Shown: one piece after another, positions 1 through 9,121 of the stretch | Position numbering within the stretch: the first letter of the stretch is position 1 | Layout: each line of letters begins with the position of its first letter | From: Gammaproteobacteria bacterium | GTDB taxonomy: Bacteria > Pseudomonadota > Gammaproteobacteria > UBA6429 > Thiohalophilaceae | Direction: 5' to 3' | Length of the DNA: 16,567 nt | Assembly: GCA_024641445.1 (NCBI GenBank) | Contig: JAHEDA010000022.1 | Span: 1-16,567 of the forward strand | Notes under the pieces: generated by a model | What the model was told of the DNA's origin: nothing | Databases searched by the model: none | What the model saw: the letters and a program-made list of their open reading frames with translations, nothing else | Made by a program: the position numbers and the translations under genes

Positions 1-97
1 GGGCTTCTTCGTCGGCGCGCTGATGCGACAACCACTTGAAGAAGCCCTTGGACTCGGCGGACCGGATACCGTTGACGTTGGCGCTGATGACTCGCAT
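1..97 (-). CDS. xthA: Exodeoxyribonuclease III family protein (XthA/Crc type), N-terminal part only
   Basis: Only the first 32 residues are inside the window; the gene continues beyond base 1. The reverse strand starts with ATG at 97 and reads MRVISANVNGIRSAESKGFF, the typical beginning of the exonuclease III/AP endonuclease fold (EEP superfamily), including the conserved N-V-N-G-I-R stretch that carries an active-site Asn in true nucleases. The family cuts DNA at abasic sites and degrades duplex DNA 3' to 5'. In Pseudomonas the gene beside pyrE is crc, a catalytically inactive relative that assists catabolite repression, so the local context permits either function. The catalytic residues that would decide lie outside the window. 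It is divergent from pyrE with 70 bases between the starts. Family call is firm; XthA versus Crc is open. Confidence 0.8.
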   Translation of the reverse strand, partial: MRVISANVNGIRSAESKGFFKWLSHQRADEEA

Positions 98-104
98 GGC
101 ATAA

Positions 105-809
<705 letters not shown>

Positions 810-841
810 CATACTAGACAGAGGCTCAGACCGAGAAAGAT

Positions 842-1435
842 ATGAAAATAGAGCCAGTCACATTAGAAGGTAAATTAGTTCGGCTTGAGCCTTTGAGCAA
901 TCAGCACAAAGAAGGGATTTGTGACGCGATTGCCGACGGAGACCTATGGAATTTGTTTGTAACACTCGTACCACACCCCAAAAATATTGATGCATTTTTG
1001 AGAACGGCAGCAGAAGCCTATGAATCGGGTGACGGGCTTGCGTTTGCAACGATTGAAAAAGCAACCAATAAAGTGGCCGGTTCCACCCGATACATGAAAA
1101 CTAATTTTCCATATAAACGGCTAGAAATTGGTTTTACTTTCTTGGGTAAAACCTGGCAGAAAACGCGAATCAATACCGAGGCAAAGTTATTGATGCTTGC
1201 CCATGCCTTCGAAGTATTGAAAATGAACCGAGTAGAATTTATTACGGACTATCTAAATAGCGCATCACGGAGCGCCATACTGCGGCTCGGGGCGAAAGAA
1301 GAGGGCACCTTACGGAATCATATGGTAATGCCAGATGGTCGAGTAAGAGATTCGGTTTTATTCAGCATCATTCAGAATGAATGGTCAGGAATAAAACAAC
1401 ACCTGTCTATTAAACTCGCTCAGGGGGATCGTTAA
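842..1435 (+). CDS. GNAT family N-acetyltransferase (RimJ/RimL type)
   Basis: A 197-residue acyl-CoA dependent N-acetyltransferase of the RimJ/RimL-like branch; the substrate (protein N-terminus, amino sugar or small molecule) cannot be read from sequence. The diagnostic part is the C-terminal half: GFTFLGKTWQKT (about 97-108), INTEAKLLML (110-119), NRVEFITDYLN (130-140), S-R-S-A-I-LRLGAKEEGTLR (143-158) and PDGRVRDSVLFSI (164-176). The usual Q/R-x-x-G-x-G/A acetyl-CoA loop is replaced by the TRINTEAK variant, as I recall for this subgroup. The ribosome site is weak (GAGAAAG just upstream). Base composition differs sharply from its surroundings: about 45% GC over bases 901-1320 by hand count against about 64% in parts of pyrE. 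It sits between pyrE and the rest of an otherwise conserved cluster, which suggests a recent arrival. Family is secure; function is unknown. Confidence 0.88.
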   Translation: MKIEPVTLEGKLVRLEPLSNQHKEGICDAIADGDLWNLFVTLVPHPKNIDAFLRTAAEAYESGDGLAFATIEKATNKVAGSTRYMKTNFPYKRLEIGFTFLGKTWQKTRINTEAKLLMLAHAFEVLKMNRVEFITDYLNSASRSAILRLGAKEEGTLRNHMVMPDGRVRDSVLFSIIQNEWSGIKQHLSIKLAQGDR

Positions 1436-1571
1436 CTTTTAATTCCTGTTCAGCTAAACATTGTTCCGCTCTTTGAGCCTGACCATTCAGCACTGCTGCA
1501 AAACGGCGAGCAAGGCTCTTTGGTCTCACTGGAAAAATCGACGGCACGTATGAAAATGGACATTCTCCATA
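1436..1571. other. Gap between convergent GNAT and TSUP genes, no assignable gene
   Basis: The GNAT frame stays open past its TAA for dozens of codons (reading through FEPDHSALLQNGEQGS around 1469-1516) and into the TSUP 3' end, without a start codon that would make a separate gene. I do not recognise the product. It may be chance or the decayed end of an older reading frame. No terminator hairpin with a T run was found for either convergent gene. Confidence 0.3.
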
Positions 1572-2320
1572 TCACCCCAGCATCAACTTCACCCCCACCA
1601 GCAAGGTCACGATCTCATACGCCCGCTTGATCGCCCTGTTGCCCTTGGCCCAGGCGAGGTGGGCGCCAATGTAGCCACCCAATAGCGAACCCAGCAACAA
1701 CGCCGGAATCCAACCCCAGTGGATCTCACCCAGCATGCCCAGCGTGATCGCCCCGCTGCCATTCCAGAATACACCCACCATCACCAGCGTATGCGCCACG
1801 GCGCGTTTATAGTCGAAGCCAAACCGGCGGATGAGCCAGAGCGTCACTAGCAGCCCGGTGCCCGCAGTGAGGGAGCCATTGAGGATGCCCATGATGACCA
1901 ACCCCGCCGCGCCAATAAGATACCCGCGTCGATGACGCTGCCGCGCCGCGTAGACCTGCCCCAGTTGCGGTGAGACCCAGGAGTAAACACCCACCCCCGC
2001 GATCAGCACCCCCAGGGCGAGCTGCGCCACCCGGTCCGGGATCGATAACACCATCGCCGCACCACCGATGACGCCGGGTAGACCTCCGGCCAGCATGACC
2101 CAAACCATGGGCCATTCCAGCGCGCCCTGGCGCAGGTGACGTAACGTGGCACCCAGGCCGAGGGCCACACTTGCCACCTTATGGGTGGCCAATGCTACAC
2201 TGAACGTTAAACCTAGAAAGATCAGGGCCGGGAGCTGAAGCAGCCCGGCACCCCCCCCGCGAAGGCAGAGAAGGCATTGGCCAGCAGGGAGATAATGAGT
2301 AGTATGAGTTGGTCTAACAC
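1572..2320 (-). CDS. TSUP family membrane protein (sulfite exporter TauE/SafE type), frame broken at a G8 run
   Basis: Polytopic inner-membrane protein of the TSUP family, whose members move sulfite, sulfonates or other anions; the substrate here is unknown. About eight hydrophobic segments are visible, with family hallmarks AGGGAGLLQLPALIFLG near the N-terminus, VALATHKVASVALGLGATLR next, and GILNGSLTAGTGLLVTLWL in the second half. The family-like N-terminus (MLDQLILLIISLLANAFSAF, from GTG at 2318-2320) lies in a different frame from the remainder. The shift falls exactly at a run of eight G on the coding strand (2251-2258): nine would restore one frame of 249 codons, the usual TSUP size, whereas eight leads to TGA twelve codons further on. 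The long open frame up to 2426 avoids the stop only by reading unrelated N-terminal sequence. It is either a real frameshift (pseudogene or phase-variable) or a base-calling error. Convergent with GNAT, divergent from the next gene. Confidence 0.8.
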
Positions 2321-2348
2321 TTTTGAATCCAGGACGGTTCACCGCATT

Positions 2349-2364
2349 GTATCGTGTGTGATAC
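2349..2364. promoter_or_regulatory. Inverted repeat GTATC-N6-GATAC in the divergent TSUP/DUF4124-like intergenic region
   Basis: Five-base arms at 2349-2353 and 2360-2364 flank GTGTGT, within the 73 bases between the two divergent starts. The reverse strand has TACAAT at 2346-2351, a good -10 match for the TSUP gene, overlapping the left arm; no convincing -35 lies 16-18 bases away. Weak candidate for an operator or promoter. Confidence 0.25.
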
Positions 2365-2393
2365 CTGGAACCTACGGAATCTGGAAACACCGC

Positions 2394-3059
2394 ATGATGC
2401 GCAAACTTTGCACGGGAAGCACCCACCTACTCTGGCTTGGCATGGGGCTGCTCTTATGCCTACCCACCTATGCCGCCACCAATGCGACCGGTGCGACGAT
2501 CAAATGCTGGCGCACCAAACATGGCTTGCGCGAGTGTGGCAATGCTGTTCCACCCGAATATGCTCAAAGCCGGGTTGAGATCTTGAACGATCAAGGCATG
2601 GTGACCCAGGTCATCGAAGCCGCCAAGACCGAGGCCGAGCTGGCGCGCGATAGTGTCGAGATCGAGCGCATCAAGGCCGAGGAACGCGCCAAGGCCGAGC
2701 GCCGTGAGCGCGATCGAGTCCTGCTACAATCCTACACCACTGAACGCGACCTCAATATTGCACGCGACCAGCAACTCGATGCCATTCAGGCGATTGTTGA
2801 CCTTGGTATCGGCAAGAAAAATAACCTGCAGGCCGACCTTGATCGGATCACCAAGCGCGCGGGCGACCTGGAGCGTAGCGGTAAACCCGTGCCGGAGACC
2901 TTGTTGGCCGAAATGAAAGAGATCAAACAAGACATCAAGGATGCCGATGCCTTTATTGTTGAGAAACAGGTCGAGAAGAAAAAGATGGCCGACCGCTTTG
3001 TTACGGATATCGCCCGCTTCCGCGAGCTAAAGGGTATTACCAGTTCGAAGAAACCCTGA
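2394..3059 (+). CDS. Secreted coiled-coil protein with DUF4124-like N-terminus
   Basis: Predicted envelope protein of 221 residues, function unknown. It begins MMRKLCTGSTHLLWLG, with a hydrophobic core to LCLPTYAA (about 11-28), a Sec signal peptide likely cut near residue 27-28. The mature start, IKCWRTKHGLRECGN-x-VPPEYAQ (36-57), resembles the DUF4124 domain with two Cys (38, 48) that could pair in the periplasm. From about residue 75 to 210 it is charged and helical (EAAKTEAELA, IERIKAEERAKAERRERDR, AEMKEIKQDIKDADAF), typical of long coiled coils. The open frame reaches back to 2277, but the ATG at 2394 is chosen because it starts the signal peptide and has GGAA seven bases ahead; the longer start would overlap the divergent TSUP gene. 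Its stop lies only two bases from the convergent slmA stop. Partner unknown; a scaffold or envelope-associated role is a guess. Confidence 0.8.
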   Translation: MMRKLCTGSTHLLWLGMGLLLCLPTYAATNATGATIKCWRTKHGLRECGNAVPPEYAQSRVEILNDQGMVTQVIEAAKTEAELARDSVEIERIKAEERAKAERRERDRVLLQSYTTERDLNIARDQQLDAIQAIVDLGIGKKNNLQADLDRITKRAGDLERSGKPVPETLLAEMKEIKQDIKDADAFIVEKQVEKKKMADRFVTDIARFRELKGITSSKKP

Positions 3060-3061
3060 AC

Positions 3062-3652
3062 TTAGGAAAGCGGTAATAACTTGGTTAACAGTGACCACTG
3101 CGCCGACCACTGTTCTGTTGGCAGGCGCTTGAAGCCACTACGCACAAACTGATTGATACGCCCCTCGGCCACCGACAACAACAGATTTGCCAACGGCGCC
3201 ACGGCGACCTCTCCCTGTAACTGCTTATTCATCTCGCCCTCACGCAGGACCTGCTTGAGCTGGGTCTCCAGACGTTCATAAAACTGACCGATGCGGGTAC
3301 GCAGACGCTCAGTCTCACCAGTCAGCACCTCACCACTCAGGAGACGCGAGATACCGGGATTACGTTCAGAGAAACCAAGCAGGAGGGAGAGAATTTTCTC
3401 GCAGCGTACCGCGACGTGGCGCTCTTCGGCCATGATGCGATTAACCAGCCCGAACACACTCTCCTCGATGAACTCGATAAGCCCCTCGAACATGCGTGCC
3501 TTGCTGGGAAAGTGGCGATAGAGCGCGGCCTCGGAGACGCCCACCGCGCGCGCCAGACCGGCGGTGGTAATGCGCTCGCCCGGCGTCTTTTCCAGCTCCA
3601 TGGCCAGGGCCTCAAGGATTTGTTGCTTGCGGGAGGGCTTTTCGTCGCTCAC
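3062..3652 (-). CDS. slmA: Nucleoid occlusion factor SlmA (TetR family)
   Basis: DNA-bound FtsZ antagonist that prevents Z-ring assembly over the nucleoid; in E. coli it binds dispersed SBS sites and acts on the FtsZ C-terminal tail. The 196 residues match the E. coli length (198). Visible are the TetR N-terminal helix-turn-helix, RITTAGLARAVGVSEAALYR (27-46) followed by HFPSKARMF (47-55), then the SlmA-typical LIEFIEES (58-65), LLLGFSERNPGISRLLSGE and QLKQVLRE segments. It is the last gene of the minus-strand block, starting ten bases after argB, so co-transcription with argB is likely. No match to the E. coli SBS consensus (GTGAGTACTCAC) was noticed in the window. The identification as SlmA, rather than a generic TetR repressor, rests on the HTH match, length and the conserved neighbourhood. 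Confidence 0.93.
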   Translation of the reverse strand: MSDEKPSRKQQILEALAMELEKTPGERITTAGLARAVGVSEAALYRHFPSKARMFEGLIEFIEESVFGLVNRIMAEERHVAVRCEKILSLLLGFSERNPGISRLLSGEVLTGETERLRTRIGQFYERLETQLKQVLREGEMNKQLQGEVAVAPLANLLLSVAEGRINQFVRSGFKRLPTEQWSAQWSLLTKLLPLS

Positions 3653-3662
3653 GGGTATACCC

Positions 3663-4559
<897 letters not shown>

Positions 4560-4633
4560 TTAGTGCTTCGGTTTGGCTAATGGGAACGTGAAACGTAGTA
4601 TGTACGAAACAACGGAATGGTAGCTAGTGGCGG

Positions 4634-4673
4634 GTGGCGCGTTGCGTGAAAATTTCAAGCTGCAACGCGCCAC
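4634..4673 (-). repeat. Strong hairpin between algC and argB
   Basis: A perfect 12-base inverted repeat (GTGGCGCGTTGC at 4634-4645, its complement at 4662-4673) encloses a 16-base loop that itself contains TGAAA-A-TTTCA. It starts about ten bases after the algC stop in the direction of transcription. No T run follows on the minus strand, so it is not a standard intrinsic terminator. Possible roles: partial terminator, transcript-processing or 3'-end stabilising structure that uncouples algC from argB-slmA, or a dispersed palindromic repeat. Confidence 0.6.
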
Positions 4674-4683
4674 TCACACTGCA

Positions 4684-7329
4684 TTAAAAGGGAAGTTTCA
4701 GATCCGGTTTCAGCGCCAGTAATAGTTTGCGGAAGACCTCTTGCACGCGACGCAGTGCCGCCACGTCCTTACCCTCGAAGCGCAGGACCAGTACCGGGGT
4801 AGTATTCGAGGCACGTACCAGCCCCCAGCTATCGGAAAAGTCGGCGCGGATACCGTCGATCATCACCACATTGGCGTCACCAAACTCGGCCTTGTCCATA
4901 AAGTCTTCCATGAACTTGTGCTGGGCACCCTCGGCCATCTTGATGTTCAACTCCGGGGTGTTGACCGCATCGGGCAGGCCATTAAAGACATCCTGCGGTG
5001 GGCGCGCATCACCGGCCAGGATCTCCAGCAGGCGGGCACCTGAGTAGAGCCCATCATCGAAACCATACCAGCGCTCCTTGAAGAAGATGTGACCACTCAT
5101 CTCGCCTGCGAGCAGGGCGCCGGAGTCACGCATCTTGGCCTTGATGAAGGAGTGGCCGGTCTTCCACATTACCGGTTCACCACCCTTCTCCCAAATCACC
5201 TTGGTCAGGTTGTTTGAACACTTGATGTCATAGATGATCTGCGCCCCGGGGTTACGCATCAATACATCACTGGCGAACAACATCATTAAACGATCTGGCC
5301 ATACGATATTGCCAAGCGGTGCGATCACGCCCAGCCGATCACCGTCACCATCGAAGGCCAGGCCCACATCGGCCTTGTTCACCTTCACGGCCTCGATCAG
5401 GTCTTTAAGGTTTTCCGGCTTGCTCGGGTCGGGGTGGTGATTGGGGAATTTACCGTCCACATCACAGAACAGCTCCTTTACCTCGCAGCCAAGACCGCGA
5501 AATAACTTGGGCGCAATCGCCCCTGCGACACCATTGCCACAATCGATCACCACCTTGAGGCGACGCTTGGGGCGCACATCCTTGATGATGCGTTCAATAT
5601 ATTGGTTGGCGATCAACGAGGTCTGATAGGTACCCTGACCTGAGGTGAAATCCTTTGACTCAATGCGCTTGCGCAGTTCCTGGATTGCATCACCCGAGAG
5701 GGTGTCGCCCCCCAGCACCATCTTGAAGCCGTTGTAGTCGGGCGGGTTATGACTCCCGGTCAACATCACACCACTGCCATTGGCCAGTTCATTGGCGGCG
5801 TAATACAGCACCGGTGTCGGCACCATGCCCACATCGATCACATTGATGCCGGCCTCGCGCAGCCCCGTCACCAGCCCCTGACCTAACTCAGGCCCGGAGA
5901 GACGACCGTCACGCCCAAAGGCCATGACAGAGAGACCCCGAGCCACGGCCTCGCTACCAATGGCGCGTCCTATTAACCGCGCATGAGCGCCTGTCAGGGT
6001 GCGACCCACAATGCCACGAATATCATAGGCCTTGAAGATTTCGGGCAGTGGCGTCTCCCCAGGGGCCTGCGGCGCGGTGATGCTGCCCGAACTCTCCAGT
6101 AGACTCGCCCCGGCGGGTTTGGCCTCAAACACCGCACGTTGAGTAGCGGGAGCGCCAGCTGCGGGCGTTTTTGTTGGCGCCTGCACCATGGACGACTCAC
6201 CCGACATCTCCTCCACCAGGATACTGTCGCTGGACATGCCCCCCAATGATGGAAAATCAAAACTACCACTGGTATTTAAATTGATTGCGCGTGGGTCATC
6301 ATCACGCTCTCGGTCAAGCTTCTTCACCTGCATCTCTTCGATCTGACGCGCCGCCAGTTTGAATTCCTTGATCTGGAAGGCGTAGGCGCGACTCTTGTCA
6401 CCACGAAGGTGATCAATCGTCAGGCGCAGGATGTTATCGATGTCACCCGTAATGGCGTGACTGAGGGATTGACGCAACCACAAAATCACCAGACCACAGA
6501 TGAAGATTGCGAGACCGGCAACGATAATGGTCAGCACGCTCAGGCCCGATTCGGCCAGTGAGGCCTCACGCCAGGCGATAACCTCCCAGGGCGCATGGCT
6601 GAGCGTGACCTTATTGGAAGAGACATTGCCCTTGTTATGCGCGTTGCCCACTTGCAACAAGGGCAGCGCATCACCCTTACCAAAGTGCTGAGCCACTTCG
6701 ACGTAGGCATTCTCACTGTCCAGTTTGACCCAGCTCTTGAGGAGGTTAACGTCCAGCGTCGCTTGGACATACCCCACCGCATCACCCGCCCCACCCTGGG
6801 TAACCGGGACGATGATGTCGAGATGCTGCTGATCCGTGTTGAGGGCATGGATCTCGGCGTGAGACTGTGCCAGCTTGGTGGACGAACGCAGTTGATCCAG
6901 GCAGGCAAAGCTGAAGTGCGGCACCGTATCCTGATTCACACGCTCTGTACCCGCCTGGATAATGCGCACATTCAAGGAACCATCGAGCATGCCACGCAGG
7001 TCCTGCGCACGTCGCTGCATACCCCGCTGATCATTACTCGCAAATAACAGTCGCGTCTGCGGGTCCCGTGCGAAGGTCTCCAGACCGGTGAGATACCCCG
7101 CAAGGTGCACATCGATCTGCGCCGCCGCCTGCTCACTGATGCGCTGCGCGTCGATTGAGCGATGCTCTCTAACCTTTGCCACCAGCTCCTGCTGCGAGGT
7201 ATAGACTGCCGCCACCAGGATGAGCGAAAACAGTGTGAACGAGAGCAGTGAGGTTGTGTTGAGACTAAGCCCTCCACCCTTGGCGGAGCGTTGACTCGTT
7301 TTGCGTTTGCGTCGTGCCATGTGTTCCAT
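4684..7329 (-). CDS. algC: Membrane-anchored phosphomannomutase/phosphoglucomutase (AlgC)
   Basis: Interconverts hexose 6- and 1-phosphates (mannose, glucose) for GDP-mannose and LPS/exopolysaccharide precursors. The 881-residue product has two parts. Residues 1-418 hold a basic N-terminus, a membrane helix (about 26-44), a roughly 220-residue periplasmic region, a second helix (about 263-285) and a Pro/Ala/Ser-rich linker. Residues 419-881 are the mutase: phosphoserine loop TGSHNPP with Ser526, metal loop DGDGDR (Asp660, 662, 664), sugar-binding GEMSGH (Glu743, Ser745, His747) and phosphate-binding RASNTTP (839-845). These sit at a constant offset of 418 from the residues known in the 463-residue P. 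aeruginosa AlgC (Ser108, Asp242, Glu325, Arg421), so the catalytic part is complete. Long AlgC forms exist in Pseudomonas databases as I recall; what the periplasmic part senses is unknown. ATG at 7320 is an alternative start. Lies 21 bases after dut. Confidence 0.93.
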   Translation of the reverse strand: MEHMARRKRKTSQRSAKGGGLSLNTTSLLSFTLFSLILVAAVYTSQQELVAKVREHRSIDAQRISEQAAAQIDVHLAGYLTGLETFARDPQTRLLFASNDQRGMQRRAQDLRGMLDGSLNVRIIQAGTERVNQDTVPHFSFACLDQLRSSTKLAQSHAEIHALNTDQQHLDIIVPVTQGGAGDAVGYVQATLDVNLLKSWVKLDSENAYVEVAQHFGKGDALPLLQVGNAHNKGNVSSNKVTLSHAPWEVIAWREASLAESGLSVLTIIVAGLAIFICGLVILWLRQSLSHAITGDIDNILRLTIDHLRGDKSRAYAFQIKEFKLAARQIEEMQVKKLDRERDDDPRAINLNTSGSFDFPSLGGMSSDSILVEEMSGESSMVQAPTKTPAAGAPATQRAVFEAKPAGASLLESSGSITAPQAPGETPLPEIFKAYDIRGIVGRTLTGAHARLIGRAIGSEAVARGLSVMAFGRDGRLSGPELGQGLVTGLREAGINVIDVGMVPTPVLYYAANELANGSGVMLTGSHNPPDYNGFKMVLGGDTLSGDAIQELRKRIESKDFTSGQGTYQTSLIANQYIERIIKDVRPKRRLKVVIDCGNGVAGAIAPKLFRGLGCEVKELFCDVDGKFPNHHPDPSKPENLKDLIEAVKVNKADVGLAFDGDGDRLGVIAPLGNIVWPDRLMMLFASDVLMRNPGAQIIYDIKCSNNLTKVIWEKGGEPVMWKTGHSFIKAKMRDSGALLAGEMSGHIFFKERWYGFDDGLYSGARLLEILAGDARPPQDVFNGLPDAVNTPELNIKMAEGAQHKFMEDFMDKAEFGDANVVMIDGIRADFSDSWGLVRASNTTPVLVLRFEGKDVAALRRVQEVFRKLLLALKPDLKLPF

Positions 7330-7350
7330 CCAGTCCCTGTTGTGTATGTG

Positions 7351-7806
7351 TTATACGCGGCCAGTGTGGCCAAAGCCACCCGTCGCGCGTGCGGTCTCGG
7401 TAAAGTCCTCAACGATCTCGAACTCTGCCTGCACCACTGGTACCACTACCAGCTGTGCGATACGCTCTCCAATGTTGATGGTAAAAGAATCACTGCCACG
7501 GTTCCAGCAGGAGACAAACAACTGCCCCTGATAATCGGAATCGATCAAACCAACAAGATTGCCCAACACAATCCCATGTTTATGCCCCAGACCAGAGCGC
7601 GGCAAGATGACTGCAGCCAGCCCCGGGTCAGCTATATAGATGGAGATACCAGTGGGGATAAGTTGGGTCTGTCCCGGCTCAAGCAGTAGCGGCTGCTCCA
7701 CACAGGCGCGGAGGTCCATCCCTGCGGAACCCTCGGTGGCGTAGTGAGGTAGTGGGATCTCTTTGCCAATGCGGGGGTCGAGAATCTTCAGTTTGATACG
7801 GCTCAT
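7351..7806 (-). CDS. dut: dUTP diphosphatase (dUTPase)
   Basis: Hydrolyses dUTP to dUMP and pyrophosphate, keeping uracil out of DNA and feeding dTMP synthesis; trimeric. The 151 residues match the E. coli enzyme. All five family motifs are present: [12 protein letters not shown] (23-34), [16 protein letters not shown] (68-83), [11 protein letters not shown] (86-96, catalytic Asp89), [10 protein letters not shown] (115-124) and the C-terminal [10 protein letters not shown] (141-150) that closes over the active site. The frame is open further upstream to 7935, but that extension overlaps coaBC and has no family match; the ATG at 7806 gives the expected [12 protein letters not shown] start. It lies between coaBC (61-base gap) and algC (21-base gap) in the same orientation, so one transcript is likely. 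Confidence 0.97.
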   Translation of the reverse strand: MSRIKLKILDPRIGKEIPLPHYATEGSAGMDLRACVEQPLLLEPGQTQLIPTGISIYIADPGLAAVILPRSGLGHKHGIVLGNLVGLIDSDYQGQLFVSCWNRGSDSFTINIGERIAQLVVVPVVQAEFEIVEDFTETARATGGFGHTGRV

Positions 7807-7825
7807 GGATACAGTTGGCCTTATT

Positions 7826-7846
7826 TTCGTTGTTATGTTCGTTGTT
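7826..7846 (-). repeat. Short direct repeat in the coaBC-dut gap
   Basis: TTCGTTGTT occurs twice, three bases apart (7826-7834 and 7838-7846), giving an A/C-rich, unstructured dut leader on the minus strand (AACAACGAA twice). It may only be low-complexity drift, or act as a translation enhancer. Weak. Confidence 0.3.
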
Positions 7847-7867
7847 GTACTCGGTCGTGCCACGTCA

Positions 7868-9121
7868 TCAACGTAGCTTGATGACCTTGCCTCGAGGGGC
7901 GCGTTCAGGCCGCCAGTTCGTATAGCGTTCGGCAATCAGTGCGACAAGGTCGCGTGCGAGCCGGGCCTTACTTGCCAGAGGTAAGCTTAATTCACCCTCG
8001 GCCCACACCACGTGCAGGGCATTCTCATCGTTACCAAAAACCCCGCGCGCCTCCACGGCGGAGGGGCCTACTAGATTGGCGGCGATCATCTCCACCCCTT
8101 TAGCCACCAGTTTGGTACGCGCATGTTCCACCAGCGCCTCAGTCTCGGCGGCAAACCCGACACAGAACACCTGCGGATGGTGGCGTTTGGCCTCGGCCAG
8201 AATATCCGGGTTGCGAGTCAACTCCAGGGTTAGTGACTCATTGTCTTTCTTGAGTTTTTTTGTGGCGCTCTGTACGGGCCGATAATCGGCCACCGCGGCC
8301 GTGGCAATCAACATCTCGGCACTCACCAGCCGCGCCATCACGGCATCGCGCATTTGCTGTGCCGACACCACCTGAACGAGCTCGACTCGTTCGGGTACCG
8401 GTAGGGCGGTCGGTCCGCTGATCAAAATGACCTTGGCGCCGGCCTCGACTGCCGCCGCCGCGATGGCATAGCCCATCTTGCCTGAGCTGTGATTGCTCAG
8501 GAAACGTACCGGGTCGATGGCCTCGCGGGTTGGCCCTGCCGTTATCACCACGGTACGGCCGCTCAGACTACCCGACTCAAATATCTCGTCCAGTTGTTGC
8601 ACTAATTGTTCGGGCTCCTGCATCCGACCCGGCCCTACCTCACCACAGGCCTGTTCACCGGCGGCGGGGCCAAACATCAACACCCCGCGCGACTGGAGGG
8701 CTCGCGCATTGGCCTGGGTCGCGGCATCGACCCACATCTGTTGATTCATCGCCGGGGCCACCGCCAGCGGCACGTCACCGGCAAGACAAATGGCAGAGAG
8801 CAGGTCATCGGCACGGCCCTGCGCCAGACGGGCAAGAAAATTGGCGCTGGCGGGTGCGACCAGAATGGTGTCGGCCCAACGCGCCAGAGAAATATGCCCC
8901 ATGGCGGCCTCGGTCTCCGCGTCTAGCAGATGGCGGTGCACGGGATGACCGGACAGGGCCTGGAAGGTCAGGGGAGTCACAAACTCGGTGGCGCCCTCGG
9001 TCATCACCACCCGCACCTCGGCCCCGGCATCGCGCAGGCGACGCACCAGCTCGGCGGACTTGTAGGCGGCGACACTGCCGGTCACCCCGAGGAGGATTCT
9101 TTTGTTAAACAGGCGCTGCAT
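7868..9121 (-). CDS. coaBC: Bifunctional phosphopantothenoylcysteine decarboxylase/synthetase
   Basis: Makes 4'-phosphopantetheine for coenzyme A in two steps: the C-terminal CoaB half couples phosphopantothenate to cysteine using CTP, and the N-terminal FMN-dependent CoaC half decarboxylates the product. CoaC (about 1-185) shows [11 protein letters not shown] (12-22), [11 protein letters not shown] with catalytic His76, PAMNQQMW with Asn126 and [13 protein letters not shown] with Cys159. These correspond within one position to His75, Asn125 and Cys158 of the E. coli Dfp protein. CoaB (about 186-417) shows [18 protein letters not shown] (193-210), [14 protein letters not shown], the Lys-rich KKLKK (288-292) and RNPDI (303-307). 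The 417 residues are full length. It heads the minus-strand block and is divergent from radC. The start has no good ribosome site; a TACACT -10-like box at 9129-9134 is so close that a leaderless transcript is conceivable. Confidence 0.96.
   Translation of the reverse strand: MQRLFNKRILLGVTGSVAAYKSAELVRRLRDAGAEVRVVMTEGATEFVTPLTFQALSGHPVHRHLLDAETEAAMGHISLARWADTILVAPASANFLARLAQGRADDLLSAICLAGDVPLAVAPAMNQQMWVDAATQANARALQSRGVLMFGPAAGEQACGEVGPGRMQEPEQLVQQLDEIFESGSLSGRTVVITAGPTREAIDPVRFLSNHSSGKMGYAIAAAAVEAGAKVILISGPTALPVPERVELVQVVSAQQMRDAVMARLVSAEMLIATAAVADYRPVQSATKKLKKDNESLTLELTRNPDILAEAKRHHPQVFCVGFAAETEALVEHARTKLVAKGVEMIAANLVGPSAVEARGVFGNDENALHVVWAEGELSLPLASKARLARDLVALIAERYTNWRPERAPRGKVIKLR

Noticed and set aside
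1425..1571. Integron attC site behind the GNAT gene (GTTAAC at its stop)
   Set aside because: The bases do not fit the RYYYAAC/GTTRRRY core pair and no matching imperfect palindrome spans the gap.
2277..2393. Longer start of the DUF4124-like gene at 2277
   Set aside because: It would bury the signal peptide 39 residues inside the protein and overlap the divergent TSUP gene.
2321..2426. Extension of the TSUP reading frame to a start at 2426
   Set aside because: The added N-terminus is not hydrophobic and has no family resemblance; the true N-terminal helix is found in another frame from 2320.
3053..3066. Bidirectional terminator between the DUF4124-like gene and slmA
   Set aside because: Only two bases separate the stops and no stem with a T run was found on either strand.
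6595..7047. 150-codon forward open frame opposite algC
   Set aside because: Antisense to the conserved-length AlgC N-terminal module; no support of its own.
7807..7935. Longer dut start at 7935
   Set aside because: It overlaps coaBC, adds 43 residues absent from dUTPases, and the ATG at 7806 gives the family start.
8530..9108. 192-codon forward open frame opposite coaBC
   Set aside because: Arg/Pro/Gly-rich shadow of a GC-rich conserved gene on the other strand, with no recognisable domain.
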